Shown here piece after piece: positions 1 to 9,135 of a stretch of 64,000 nt of DNA. Location of the stretch: positions 4,583,001 to 4,647,000 of the forward strand of contig NZ_CP080269.1 of the NCBI RefSeq assembly GCF_019431355.1. The letters are read 5' to 3'. The notes beneath the pieces are model-generated. The model was not told the DNA's origin, searched no databases, and saw only the letters and a list, made by a program, of their open reading frames with translations. Every line of letters begins with the position of its first letter. Within the stretch, counting starts at the first letter, position 1. The stretch comes from Paenibacillus sp. R14(2021) (lineage in GTDB: Bacteria > Bacillota > Bacilli > Paenibacillales > Paenibacillaceae). The position numbers were made by a program, and so were the translations under genes.

Positions 1-1080
1 GGCACGTTCTCGCCGAAAGCGCCGGTTACGCGGGAGCAAATTGCGCTGATGCTCTGCAATACGCTTGCGAAGGCAGGTTTTGAAGCGGAGCTATCAGCGG
101 CGGCCATGGCGGAGGTGCCCGTATTTGCGGACGCGAAGCAGATCGCGGCTTGGTCGAGCGAAGCGATTGGGCTGCTGACGGCTAGCGGCATTATGAAAGG
201 CGACGGCTCCGGTTCGGAAGCCCGGTTTCTGCCGCGCAAGACGACGACAAGAGAGCAGTCCATCGTGCTCGTATATCGGATCTTTGAGCGCTTTGGGCGC
301 TATTTTGTCCGCGACGAACAAGATCTGTTGGATGCGCTCCTGCAAGCCAAGCCCGTAGTCATCAAGAATGATCGGGCAAGGTTCGTAGATGGACGGGCGC
401 GCGAGGTGCTGGCTGATATCGTGAAGCCGGGCATGACCGACTACGAGCGGGAGCTGGCGATTCACGATTACTTGCTGCTGCACACCGCCTACGATTACGA
501 TAATTTCCGCAAAGGCACGGTGCCGCTGGATTCCTATACCATTTACGGCTTGCTGCACAATGGCATCGCGGTCTGCCAAGGCTATGCGTACACGGCACTG
601 CTGCTGCTTCGGATGGCCGGGGTTGAAACTTATTACGTAACAGGAACGGTGGCCGGCGGCGCTCATGCCTGGAATAAAGTGAAGATTGGCGGCGAGTACT
701 ATAATTTGGACGTGACATGGGATGACCCCGTTCCGGATGCTGCCGGCAGGCTCACGTACGGTTATTTCAACGTAACCGATGACGAACTCCGCCGCGACCA
801 TGACTGGCCGTACACGGACAAGCTGCCGCGGGCGACGGCCAAGACGTATAACTATTTTACGTTCAACGGCCTGACCGTGGATTCGGCCGGAGAATTCGAG
901 GCACGGCTGGATACCGCCATTAATGCAGGTGCACCGTCAATCACGCTGAAGCGTACATACCCCGACGAAGAAGGCCCGAAGAGCTGGTATGGCATGATCA
1001 TGAAACATGGAAACGTTTCCAGATTCTCATATACGATGGACAACAGCGGCGTTGTAAGCTTTAAGTTCAATTACCGTTAA
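1..1080 (+). CDS. SLH-domain transglutaminase-like wall protein (5' truncated)
   Basis: The reading frame is open from base 1, so the start lies outside the window; an ATG at 49 is internal to an SLH repeat. Residues 1-30 are the end of one S-layer homology domain (GTFSPKAPVTREQ), about 40-100 form a second, and a transglutaminase/protease-like core follows. The probable catalytic triad is Cys192 (AVCQGYA), His222 (GGAHAW) and Asp237 (NLDVTWDD), numbered from the window edge. Such proteins are exported and held on secondary wall polymer by the SLH domains. Crosslinking or peptidase activity is inferred from the fold only. A signal-peptidase-like gene follows after 22 bases, probably cotranscribed. 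Confidence 0.88.
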   Translation, partial: GTFSPKAPVTREQIALMLCNTLAKAGFEAELSAAAMAEVPVFADAKQIAAWSSEAIGLLTASGIMKGDGSGSEARFLPRKTTTREQSIVLVYRIFERFGRYFVRDEQDLLDALLQAKPVVIKNDRARFVDGRAREVLADIVKPGMTDYERELAIHDYLLLHTAYDYDNFRKGTVPLDSYTIYGLLHNGIAVCQGYAYTALLLLRMAGVETYYVTGTVAGGAHAWNKVKIGGEYYNLDVTWDDPVPDAAGRLTYGYFNVTDDELRRDHDWPYTDKLPRATAKTYNYFTFNGLTVDSAGEFEARLDTAINAGAPSITLKRTYPDEEGPKSWYGMIMKHGNVSRFSYTMDNSGVVSFKFNYR

Positions 1081-1102
1081 GTTACGAGGAGGAGCTCCTT
1101 CT

Positions 1103-1801
1103 ATGCCTATTCGGTCTTCACAGCGTCTCTTATATGCAGCAGCGGCAATCGCGGTGATGGCCGTGAGCCTGTGGTATACCATTCAAAGGGACAGGGGCAT
1201 CACGGATTCCCGTACCCCGATCAGCTTACCCAAAGGCGTTCAGACAAGCGGAATGCTGCTCGTCGATTTCTATTCAGACGGCATGACGGGCAAGCAGGGC
1301 AGCTATTCAACAGATACAGACGGACAGCTTGTCGTGGATGCGGGAGCTTATGTGTCATCACCGCCGCAGCGGGGCGACGTGGTCTGGTTCTCGCTGCCTC
1401 CGTTTGATTACGGAGAGCGGACCACGCCCCCAAAGCAGAATGCGGCCCGGGTTATCGCGCTTCCCGGCGAGCGGTTCTCGATCCGTGAAGGGCAGATCTA
1501 TATTAACGGGAAACGACTGTCTACCTTCTACGGCCGCATATTGTTCTGGGGGCAGACGGAGCGGGAATTTCTGGCCAACAGCGACGAGAAGAGCTGCCCG
1601 GCGGCATGCGTGAAAACGATGAAGGCGATCTTCAGCAAGTCGATACCGGAGATGATAATTCCGGAGGGATCCGTGTACGTGCTTGGAGATACCTCGGACC
1701 GCAGCTTGGACAGTGCATTGTTCGGCCCCCTCAGCGCCGTGCATGTGCTCGGCAAGGTCGTTGGCGCAACCGGCAAGCCGAAGCCGATTTCGAACCCGTG
1801 A
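1103..1801 (+). CDS. Signal peptidase I-like protein lacking the usual lysine
   Basis: This 232-residue protein has one N-terminal membrane segment (about 9-26) and the S26 fold: QRGDVVWF at 89-96, RVIALPGE at 116-123, and a box-D-like LGDTSDRSLDS at 194-204. In active enzymes the residue before RVIxLPG is the general-base lysine; here it is Ala115. The classical SMxPTL serine motif is also absent, the nearest candidate being Ser58 in SDGMT. It may be inactive or use another base. GAGGAGG lies 5' of the ATG. It follows the SLH/transglutaminase gene closely. A divergent Bacillota subfamily seems more likely than recent decay. Confidence 0.75.
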   Translation: MPIRSSQRLLYAAAAIAVMAVSLWYTIQRDRGITDSRTPISLPKGVQTSGMLLVDFYSDGMTGKQGSYSTDTDGQLVVDAGAYVSSPPQRGDVVWFSLPPFDYGERTTPPKQNAARVIALPGERFSIREGQIYINGKRLSTFYGRILFWGQTEREFLANSDEKSCPAACVKTMKAIFSKSIPEMIIPEGSVYVLGDTSDRSLDSALFGPLSAVHVLGKVVGATGKPKPISNP

Positions 1802-1842
1802 TCCGATCATGCTACAATAGATGAAAAACAGATGGAGCGTTC

Positions 1843-2799
1843 TTGTTTATGATCAAAGTGCTTGCCGTTATGAACGATCAACGGATCGTCCGCTTGTCTT
1901 CCCTTGCGGAATTTGACCGCAGCCATGTGAGCTGGTTCTGGGTCGATTTTTGCTCGCCTTCATCGGAGGAGTCGAAGCTGCTGGAGGATGTATTTCACTT
2001 CCACCCCTTGGCGATTGAAGATTGCTTGTTCTACTTGCAGCGGCCGAAAATGGACCATTACGACGATGTGCATTTCCTGGTACTGCATGCGATGAACGAA
2101 ACAACCTTGGAGACGCTTGAGGTAGATCTGTTCCTGGGTCCGAACTATTTGGTCAGCTACCATCTGAAGCCGCTGCCTGAGCTCGAGCATGCTTGGGAGA
2201 AGGTATCGATAAAGCCGCGCATGGAAGCGCATGGCTGTCTGCATGCCGCCTATGTGGTCATGGATGAGCTGGTGGATCAATATTTTCCGGCGGTGCAAGC
2301 GATCGAGGATCAGATTCTAGAGTTTGAGACGGGTCCTGCCGAGCAGGGCATCCAAGAGAAGCTCAGCGATGTGTTTGAGATCCGCAACAAGCTGCTCAAG
2401 CTGCGCAAAACGATTATTCCGATGCGGGAGCTGCTGTACCGCGTGATCAATACGCAGCGGATTCCGGCTTTGAGCCATTACCATTTATTTTTCACCGATA
2501 TTTACGATCATTTGCTGAAGCTGACGGAAATGGTGGATGCCAACCGGGATATGACCTCCGATTTGAGGGATCATTACATGTCGCTCAGCGCGAACCGGAT
2601 GAATACGATCATGAAGACGTTGACCGTCATCACGGTGATATTTATGCCGCTTACGTTTATCGTCGGGATCTATGGGATGAACTTCAACAACATGCCCGAG
2701 CTGACGTGGCATTTCGGTTATTATTCGGTGCTCGCGGTGATGGCGCTGCTGGCTGCTTCGATGTATGTCTGGTTCAAAGTGAAGGGCTGGTTCGATTAA
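1843..2799 (+). CDS. corA: CorA-type divalent metal (Mg2+) transporter
   Basis: The 318-residue protein has the CorA layout: a long cytoplasmic N-terminal domain, a coiled helical stalk (about 150-255), and two C-terminal membrane helices separated by the signature GMN at 278-280. CorA forms pentameric channels for Mg2+ and sometimes Co2+ or Ni2+. The start is uncertain between TTG at 1843 (5 bases after GGAG) and ATG at 1849 (11 bases after). It stands 41 bases after the signal-peptidase-like gene, so readthrough is possible, but the functions are unrelated. Confidence 0.92.
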   Translation: MFMIKVLAVMNDQRIVRLSSLAEFDRSHVSWFWVDFCSPSSEESKLLEDVFHFHPLAIEDCLFYLQRPKMDHYDDVHFLVLHAMNETTLETLEVDLFLGPNYLVSYHLKPLPELEHAWEKVSIKPRMEAHGCLHAAYVVMDELVDQYFPAVQAIEDQILEFETGPAEQGIQEKLSDVFEIRNKLLKLRKTIIPMRELLYRVINTQRIPALSHYHLFFTDIYDHLLKLTEMVDANRDMTSDLRDHYMSLSANRMNTIMKTLTVITVIFMPLTFIVGIYGMNFNNMPELTWHFGYYSVLAVMALLAASMYVWFKVKGWFD

Positions 2800-2874
2800 T
2801 CGGCGCGCCGCTGCATAGGTCAGGCTTCGATTGGGGAGTGTAAAGGGTACATACTCTCAGGGAGGCGATGGCAT

Positions 2875-3162
2875 ATGGCAAGGCGGAGTCGAAGGAAGCA
2901 TCTTGTGCCCGGCGCGGATGCTGCGATGAGCGCGTTCAAGGCTGAGGTGATGCGGCGGGAAGGCTTTGTTGTGAACCCGAACCAGCCGGACGACGTGAAG
3001 TACGAGGTGGCTAAGTCGCTCGGCGTTCCGCTCGAGCAAGGCTATAACGGTCATCTATCGACGGAATCGGCAGGCCAAGTCGGCGGACAGATCGGCGGCG
3101 CGATGGTGAAAGAGATGATTCGCATGGCGCAGGAGAAGCTGGCGGGTCAGCAGCACACGTAG
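2875..3162 (+). CDS. Alpha/beta-type small acid-soluble spore protein
   Basis: The 95-residue product matches the alpha/beta SASP pattern: a basic start (MARRSRRKHLVPGA), a first amphipathic helix, a KYEVAKSLGVPL segment where the germination protease GPR normally cuts, and a second conserved helix beginning SAGQVGGQIGG. These proteins coat forespore DNA and protect it from UV and heat. The protein is longer than the usual 60-75 residues because of an insert around 30-45 (EGFVVNPNQPDD). GGAGGCGATGGCAT precedes the ATG. A strong terminator follows, so it is a monocistron, presumably forespore-expressed. Confidence 0.9.
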   Translation: MARRSRRKHLVPGADAAMSAFKAEVMRREGFVVNPNQPDDVKYEVAKSLGVPLEQGYNGHLSTESAGQVGGQIGGAMVKEMIRMAQEKLAGQQHT

Positions 3163-3177
3163 AAGAGGACGAGATGA

Positions 3178-3208
3178 AGCCGCGGGCAGCGATTGCCGGC
3201 GGTTTTTT
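3178..3208 (+). terminator. Rho-independent terminator after SASP gene
   Basis: An imperfect GC-rich hairpin (CCGC-GGCA ... TGCC-GCGG) is followed by six T residues, starting 15 bases after the SASP stop codon. Confidence 0.85.
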
Positions 3209-3215
3209 ACGTGTA

Positions 3216-3253
3216 TTCAGCTAATTTTCAGATTCGCTTCAGCCTGGTTTCAG
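3216..3253 (+). promoter_or_regulatory. Four TTCAG direct repeats at exact 11-bp spacing
   Basis: TTCAG occurs at 3216, 3227, 3238 and 3249, each exactly 11 bases apart, one helical turn. The array lies just upstream of a possible -10 (TATCAT, 3277-3282) and of the response regulator gene. OmpR/PhoP-family regulators bind direct repeats with this phasing, so it is a likely autoregulatory site for the regulator at 3305. The repeat is seen directly; the binding partner is inference. Confidence 0.65.
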
Positions 3254-3304
3254 CCTAGGCGGCTAGACTTAAAGCTATCATCGGTAAAATGGGGGTTGTT
3301 CGCT

Positions 3305-3988
3305 ATGCCCGCGGCTATTCTTGTCATTGAAGACGATTATTATATCCAAGAGCTCATTGCGGAGTTTCTGAGAGCGCAGCAGTATGAAGTAGAAACGGCC
3401 AGCGACGGCCTGGAAGGCTGGGGGAAATGCCAGAGCAAGGCCTATGATCTGGTCATTCTTGATCTGATGCTGCCATCGATGGACGGCTACGCAATCTGCA
3501 GGCATATTCGCGAGAAGGGGGATACGCCCATCATCGTGCTGACCGCGCTGGGTGAAGAGAAGGATCAGCTCAAGGCGTTCGAGGAGGAAGCGGACGACTT
3601 TATTACGAAGCCGTTCTCGTTTCATGTGCTCATGAAGCGGGTAGAGGCGGTACTTCGGCGCACGCGGAGCGTGCAGTCCGGTGACCAGCTGTTCGACGGC
3701 CGGCTGCGGCTCGATGCGGACGCGTATAAAGTATTCGTGGATGGCAAGCTGATCGATACGACGACGAAGGAATTCGATATTTTGCATACGCTTATCCACA
3801 ACGCAGGGCGGATTATGACAAGAGACATGCTGCTGGACAAAATCTGGGGCTACGATTACTTCGGCGACTCCCGCATTGTCGACGCCCACATTAAGAATAT
3901 TCGCAAAAAGCTGGGCATCTCCGTCATCCGCACGGTAAAAGGAGTCGGCTATTCGCTGGAATCCGAGCTGGCAGGTGTGGGGGGATGA
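3305..3988 (+). CDS. OmpR-family response regulator
   Basis: A 227-residue regulator with an N-terminal receiver domain (acidic EDD near residues 9-11, phospho-acceptor Asp53 in ILDLMLPS, Lys in ITKPFS) and a C-terminal winged-helix DNA-binding domain ending VKGVGYSLE. The ATG at 3305 is preferred over TTG at 3296 because GGGGG at 3291-3295 is 9 bases upstream of the ATG. It overlaps the kinase gene by 4 bases (ATGA), so the two are translationally coupled. The TTCAG array upstream suggests autoregulation. The stimulus cannot be told from sequence. Confidence 0.93.
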   Translation: MPAAILVIEDDYYIQELIAEFLRAQQYEVETASDGLEGWGKCQSKAYDLVILDLMLPSMDGYAICRHIREKGDTPIIVLTALGEEKDQLKAFEEEADDFITKPFSFHVLMKRVEAVLRRTRSVQSGDQLFDGRLRLDADAYKVFVDGKLIDTTTKEFDILHTLIHNAGRIMTRDMLLDKIWGYDYFGDSRIVDAHIKNIRKKLGISVIRTVKGVGYSLESELAGVGG

Positions 3989-5577
3989 TCAAGCGCAGAG
4001 GAATCCGGTTCAAAATCTTTCTGGTTACGACGGCGCTGCTCGTCGTATCGGCGGTGCTAATCTACTTGACGCTTTACTTCATGCTGCCGAGCTACTATAA
4101 GCACATCAAGCAGTCGCGGCTTGAGAGCGGCGTGGGCGAGCTGATTCGCGCGGTGAACGGAGAAGGCGAAGAAGAGGCGCTGCCGCAGATCGCGAAGTTC
4201 GGGCAGGACCATAACGCGGTCATGATGCTTCGCGACAAGGACGGGGGAGGCTACTACATCCCGCCGAATTTCCGGTCTTTCCGAAGCTGGCTTGGCGGGA
4301 ATACGAGTAATCCGCTCTTCCGGAAGCAGATGGACTCGGGACGGTTCGAGGATGGACGCGACGGCGCGGGCGGCGGCGGGACCAGCGGGCCGAGGATGCA
4401 GATCATGAGCGTGGAGCGGAAGATTTCGTTTGCGGAGAACGGCGGCGAGGCGTATACGCTGTACGTGGATGCGCCGCTGCAGCCGATCGGCGAAGCGGCG
4501 CAGGTGATCCTGCTGTTTCTGCCGTACATGCTCATTCCGATTCTGTTCATCGCCATCGGCGGCGCCTTCATCTATGCGAGGCTGATCGCGAGGCCGCTAT
4601 TGTCTTTGAACGATGTAGCGCACCGGCTTGCGAAGCTGGATTTCACGGTGACGGAGCCTGCGCTGAAGTCCCGCGACGAGCTTGGCGAGCTGTCGCTGAG
4701 CCTCAGCAAGCTCGCGGTCAATTTGCAGTCGACGATGGGCGAGCTGCAGGGGGCTAATGCCCAGCTCAAGAGCGATATCGAGCTGGAGCGGGAGCAGGAG
4801 GCGCGGCGCCGCGAGTTCGTCGCTACGATATCGCATGAGCTGAAGACGCCTATAACGGCGGTCAGCGGCCAGTTGGAGGCGATGATCGGCAATGTGGGTC
4901 CGTTCCGCGACAGGGATACGTACCTGCGCAAGTCGTATTCCATCATGCAGGACATGGATAAGCTTGTGCATGAGCTGCTGGAGCTGTCGAAGCTGGAAAG
5001 CCGCGATTTTCGCCCGCTAATGCGCAAAATCGATTTGACGGAGCTTGTGAGGGAGGCTGTAAATCATATGAGCTACTTGGCCGACATGAAAAGGATAAAG
5101 CTCGAGTACGAGCTGCCAAAGGAAGCGATGGTCATTGCCGACGAGCGGCTGATGTCGAAGGCTGTGGCGAATATTATTACGAATGCGGTGCAGTATTCGG
5201 GCGAAGAGGAACTTGTCGTTGTGCGGCTGGTCGAGGCGGTCCCAGCGACGTCTATTGCGGAGGCTGGACAAGCGGAGGATGCAAGCGATCGGGTAGTGCA
5301 GGAACGGCAGCAGCTGCTTGCGAATTCCGAGGACGGCGGCGGGCCAAGGTACCGGCTAGAGGTGCTGAACACAGGCGTGCAGCTGGACGAGACGAAGCTC
5401 CCGCGGCTGTTCGAGCCGTTCTACCGTGCGGAGCAGTCGCGCAGCCGCTCCACCGGAGGGAGCGGACTTGGCCTCTACATCGTGAGCAAAGTGCTGGATG
5501 CGCATGGCGCGCAGTACAGCATCGGCAATACGCCGGAGGGCGTGCGGTTCAGCGTGCTTTTGCAAGGCGCGGCGTAG
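3985..5577 (+). CDS. Membrane sensor histidine kinase
   Basis: Partner of the preceding regulator. The order is: membrane helix (about 9-31), extracytoplasmic sensor region with a Gly-rich loop (about 125-135), second helix (about 172-200), HAMP linker, HisKA with phospho-acceptor His284 (ISHELKTP), and a HATPase domain ending in a GGSGLGLYIV G-box. The HATPase carries an unusually long Ala/Glu-rich insert between about 415 and 450, probably a surface loop. The 530-residue length is otherwise typical. The ligand is unknown. Confidence 0.93.
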   Translation: MIKRRGIRFKIFLVTTALLVVSAVLIYLTLYFMLPSYYKHIKQSRLESGVGELIRAVNGEGEEEALPQIAKFGQDHNAVMMLRDKDGGGYYIPPNFRSFRSWLGGNTSNPLFRKQMDSGRFEDGRDGAGGGGTSGPRMQIMSVERKISFAENGGEAYTLYVDAPLQPIGEAAQVILLFLPYMLIPILFIAIGGAFIYARLIARPLLSLNDVAHRLAKLDFTVTEPALKSRDELGELSLSLSKLAVNLQSTMGELQGANAQLKSDIELEREQEARRREFVATISHELKTPITAVSGQLEAMIGNVGPFRDRDTYLRKSYSIMQDMDKLVHELLELSKLESRDFRPLMRKIDLTELVREAVNHMSYLADMKRIKLEYELPKEAMVIADERLMSKAVANIITNAVQYSGEEELVVVRLVEAVPATSIAEAGQAEDASDRVVQERQQLLANSEDGGGPRYRLEVLNTGVQLDETKLPRLFEPFYRAEQSRSRSTGGSGLGLYIVSKVLDAHGAQYSIGNTPEGVRFSVLLQGAA

Positions 5578-5972
5578 GCGGTGCTGCGGGGTATGGACCT
5601 GTACCGCGGCGTGTGTGCCGTGTGAGCCGGGTTGACCGAATCGCGCCATGCGGCATCGTTCGTACAATGCGCACTGGATGGCGCGTAAGATTCGGGCTGG
5701 AGCTGCGATGAGTGTTCCAGGCGACTACGTGCAGGCGCTGGTGGGGGAACAGGCTGTGATTGTGAGAGGCTTCCTTATTCTGCTGTGTTGGAGCAGAACA
5801 AGGGAGCTTTTTTTTTGCTGCTGCGGGGTGAGAGCAGCGGGAGCGGTGTGGAGCGGAGCTATGCAGAGCCATCATGACTGGGGCCCCCGCCTTATTAGCG
5901 TTATTGAATCCAAACCGGCGGCTGAGCTCGACGGCGGAGAAACCGGTGCGCGAAGGCATGCCCGGCTGGTAT
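5578..5972. other. Intergenic region, no convincing gene
   Basis: 395 bases between the kinase stop and the convergent VOC gene. A 113-codon frame crosses it but runs through the terminator at 5769-5816, has no recognisable domain and no good ribosome binding site. Apart from the terminator I see nothing. Confidence 0.5.
5769..5816 (+). terminator. Strong rho-independent terminator
   Basis: A 16-bp stem with one G-T pair and one A-C mismatch (GCTTCCTTATTCTGCT against AGCAGAACAAGGGAGC) encloses a GTGTTGG loop and is followed by nine T residues. It lies about 190 bases after the kinase stop and probably ends the two-component transcript. Confidence 0.85.
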
Positions 5973-6347
5973 TTATGATGCCTCGATGAATTCGAGACGA
6001 TTGCCGAAAGGGTCATCGGCAAAGAAGCGCTGCACGCCTTCGTCGCTTCGAGCATCGTCGCGCATTACCGAGATGCCGTTACGCAAGAGATGCTCGCGAA
6101 GCGCGTCGATATGCGCGACCGCGAAGGCAGGATGGGCTTTCTTCGCAGGCGAGAAATCCGGCTGAACGCCGATATGCACCTGCTGCGCGCCGCATTGAAA
6201 CCATACGCCGCCGCGCTGCCGCAGGCTCTCCGGCTTCACCAGCTCCGGCCAGCCGAGCAATTCGGCGAAGAATGCGCGCGCTTTCGTTTCGCATCCTGCA
6301 GGAGCGGCGAGCTGTACATGATCGATGCCGATGAATTCGAAGTTCAT
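5973..6347 (-). CDS. VOC-family (glyoxalase/dioxygenase fold) protein
   Basis: A 124-residue protein with paired beta-alpha-beta-beta-beta modules: DHVQLAAPAG at the start, ARAFFAELLGW, WFQCGAQQVHIGV, and the C-terminal strand DPFGNRLEFIE. Metal ligands of VOC enzymes typically include the first-strand His and the last Glu, both present. The substrate cannot be assigned; glyoxalase I, antibiotic resistance and dioxygenase roles are all possible. AGGAGG precedes the ATG, and a CCA/CAC-rich leader lies upstream. Confidence 0.85.
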   Translation of the reverse strand: MNFEFIGIDHVQLAAPAGCETKARAFFAELLGWPELVKPESLRQRGGVWFQCGAQQVHIGVQPDFSPAKKAHPAFAVAHIDALREHLLRNGISVMRDDARSDEGVQRFFADDPFGNRLEFIEAS

Positions 6348-6360
6348 GGATAAACCTCCT

Positions 6361-6416
6361 AGGTGGTATGGTGAGGTGGTGCTGGTGGTGTTGGTGTTGG
6401 TGGTGCTGGTGTTGGA
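6361..6416. repeat. GGT/GTTGGT simple-sequence tract
   Basis: A run of GGTGGT and GTTGGT units immediately upstream of the VOC gene ribosome binding site. On the coding strand of that gene it reads as a C/A-rich (CCA, CAACAC) leader with little potential to fold. Confidence 0.7.
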
Positions 6417-6640
6417 TCATGCATTAGTTAGTTTTATTGTATGAAACTTAGTTTTATTTAATGATAGTATTAGTATAATGGGTTGGTTATTTAAAATCCA
6501 AATATAGGGAAAATTTGAGGGGCACAATCTTAGGCTGGTTCTCCATTGACCGCGTCTTCCCGCTAGCTGCAACGTTCACCCTGCGCATCCGATCTCTCCG
6601 CATGTACCAAATTTGCCCCATACGTGACTGGCCATCAGCC
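6417..6640. other. AT-rich intergenic segment, possible VOC promoter region
   Basis: An AT-rich stretch with promoter-like words such as TATAAT near 6474, then a GC-richer part. TTAGGCTG (6530-6537) and CAGCCTAA (6636-6643) form an inverted pair across about 100 bases next to the tandem repeat array. No gene is seen. Confidence 0.35.
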
Positions 6641-6644
6641 TAAA

Positions 6645-7160
6645 TTACACAAAAGGGTGATCCAGCAGCCCACATTGGGCCTCATCCCGCGAGAATGACA
6701 AAAAAGGGTGATCCAGCAGCCTACATTGGGCCTCATCCCGCGAGAATGGCGCAAAAGGGTGATCCAGCAGCCCACATGGGTCTCCATTCCGCGAAAATGA
6801 CACAAAAGGGTGATCCAGCAGCCTACATTGGGCCTCATCCCGCGAGAATGGCGCAAAAGGGTGATCCAGCAGCCCACATTGGTCTCCATTCCGCGAAAAT
6901 GGCGCAAAAGGGTGATCCAGCAGCCTACATTGGTCTCCATTCCGCGAAAATGACACAAAAGGGTGATCCAGCAGCCTACATTGGGCCTCATCCCGCGAGA
7001 ATGACGCAAAAGGGTGATCCAGCAGCCCACATTGGTCTCCATTCCGCGAAAATGACAAAAAAGGGTGATCCAGCAGCCCACATTGGTCTCCATTCCGCGA
7101 AAATGGCGCAAAAGGGTGATCCAGCAGCCTACATTGGTCTCCATTCCGCGAAAATGGCGC
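6645..7160. repeat. 51-bp tandem repeat array, about 10 copies
   Basis: Ten head-to-tail units, each containing AAAGGGTGATCCAGCAGCC. Two variants are interspersed: one with CTCATCCCGCGAGAATG (copies 1, 2, 4, 7) and one with TCCATTCCGCGAAAATG (copies 3, 5, 6, 8, 9, 10). The period is a multiple of three and stop-free, so long frames appear on both strands. None has a credible start signal or known domain, so they are probably not genes. There are no spacers, so this is not a CRISPR array. It lies between the VOC gene and the arabinofuranosidase terminator. Confidence 0.95.
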
Positions 7161-7189
7161 AATGGACCTCACTCAACCCCGATCGAAAG

Positions 7190-7243
7190 CGCAAAAAGCG
7201 CAGTTAAAGTCGATGCCTGGTAGCATCAACTTCAACTGCGCTT
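7190..7243 (-). terminator. Terminator for the arabinofuranosidase gene
   Basis: A 21-bp hairpin with a six-base loop. Two positions that mismatch on the plus strand become G-U pairs in RNA from the minus strand, and a five-T run follows in the minus direction. This fixes the orientation and makes it the likely terminator of the GH51 gene, whose stop is about 215 bases upstream. Confidence 0.8.
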
Positions 7244-7459
7244 GCTAAAAGGCTCGCTGCCGAAAGCAGCAGCGGCTGTCCTGTCACCCAGCAGTCGGAG
7301 CAGGCCTCCGCCTGCTTCTGCGCACGAGAAATTGACCCGTCGAGCCCGTAGCCCTATACTCCCGTACGCTCCCTATACGCGGCACGCATCCGCCATCGCA
7401 AATCCTGCTCAGCAGAATGCTCCATTCGAAGCTTTGGCTTCAAACGGAAACCAATCTGC

Positions 7460-8974
<1,515 letters not shown>

Positions 8975-8990
8975 TCACCTCGTAGTTAAA

Positions 8991-9006
8991 TTAATAATGT
9001 TATTAA
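8991..9006. promoter_or_regulatory. Palindromic operator candidate
   Basis: TTAATAATGTTATTAA is an inverted repeat with perfect 7-bp arms, 22 bases upstream of the GH51 start, in the intergenic region shared with the ArsR-type regulator. A related AT-rich word (AATTAATATAATGGTTAA) lies near 9090-9107 on the regulator side. It is a likely binding site for that regulator, by position only. Confidence 0.5.
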
Positions 9007-9135
9007 CCGATTAATGAATAAACTCACCTTGAGTCTATTAAAGCGTATCCGCTCAGCGTTGCGCAAGCTTTTCTTTCTGCAAAAATTGAATTAATATAAT
9101 GGTTAACTTAACTAGACGGCATCGGAGTGAGAAGG

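Noticed and set aside
5648-5989. 113-codon plus-strand frame after the kinase
   Set aside because: It crosses a strong terminator, overlaps the VOC gene and shows no protein-like features.
6645-7160. CRISPR array
   Set aside because: The units are contiguous and lack unique spacers, and no cas genes are nearby.
6635-7207. Long frames on both strands (170-175 codons) across the 51-bp repeats
   Set aside because: The repeat period is a multiple of three and stop-free, so such frames are automatic. No ribosome site or domain supports them.
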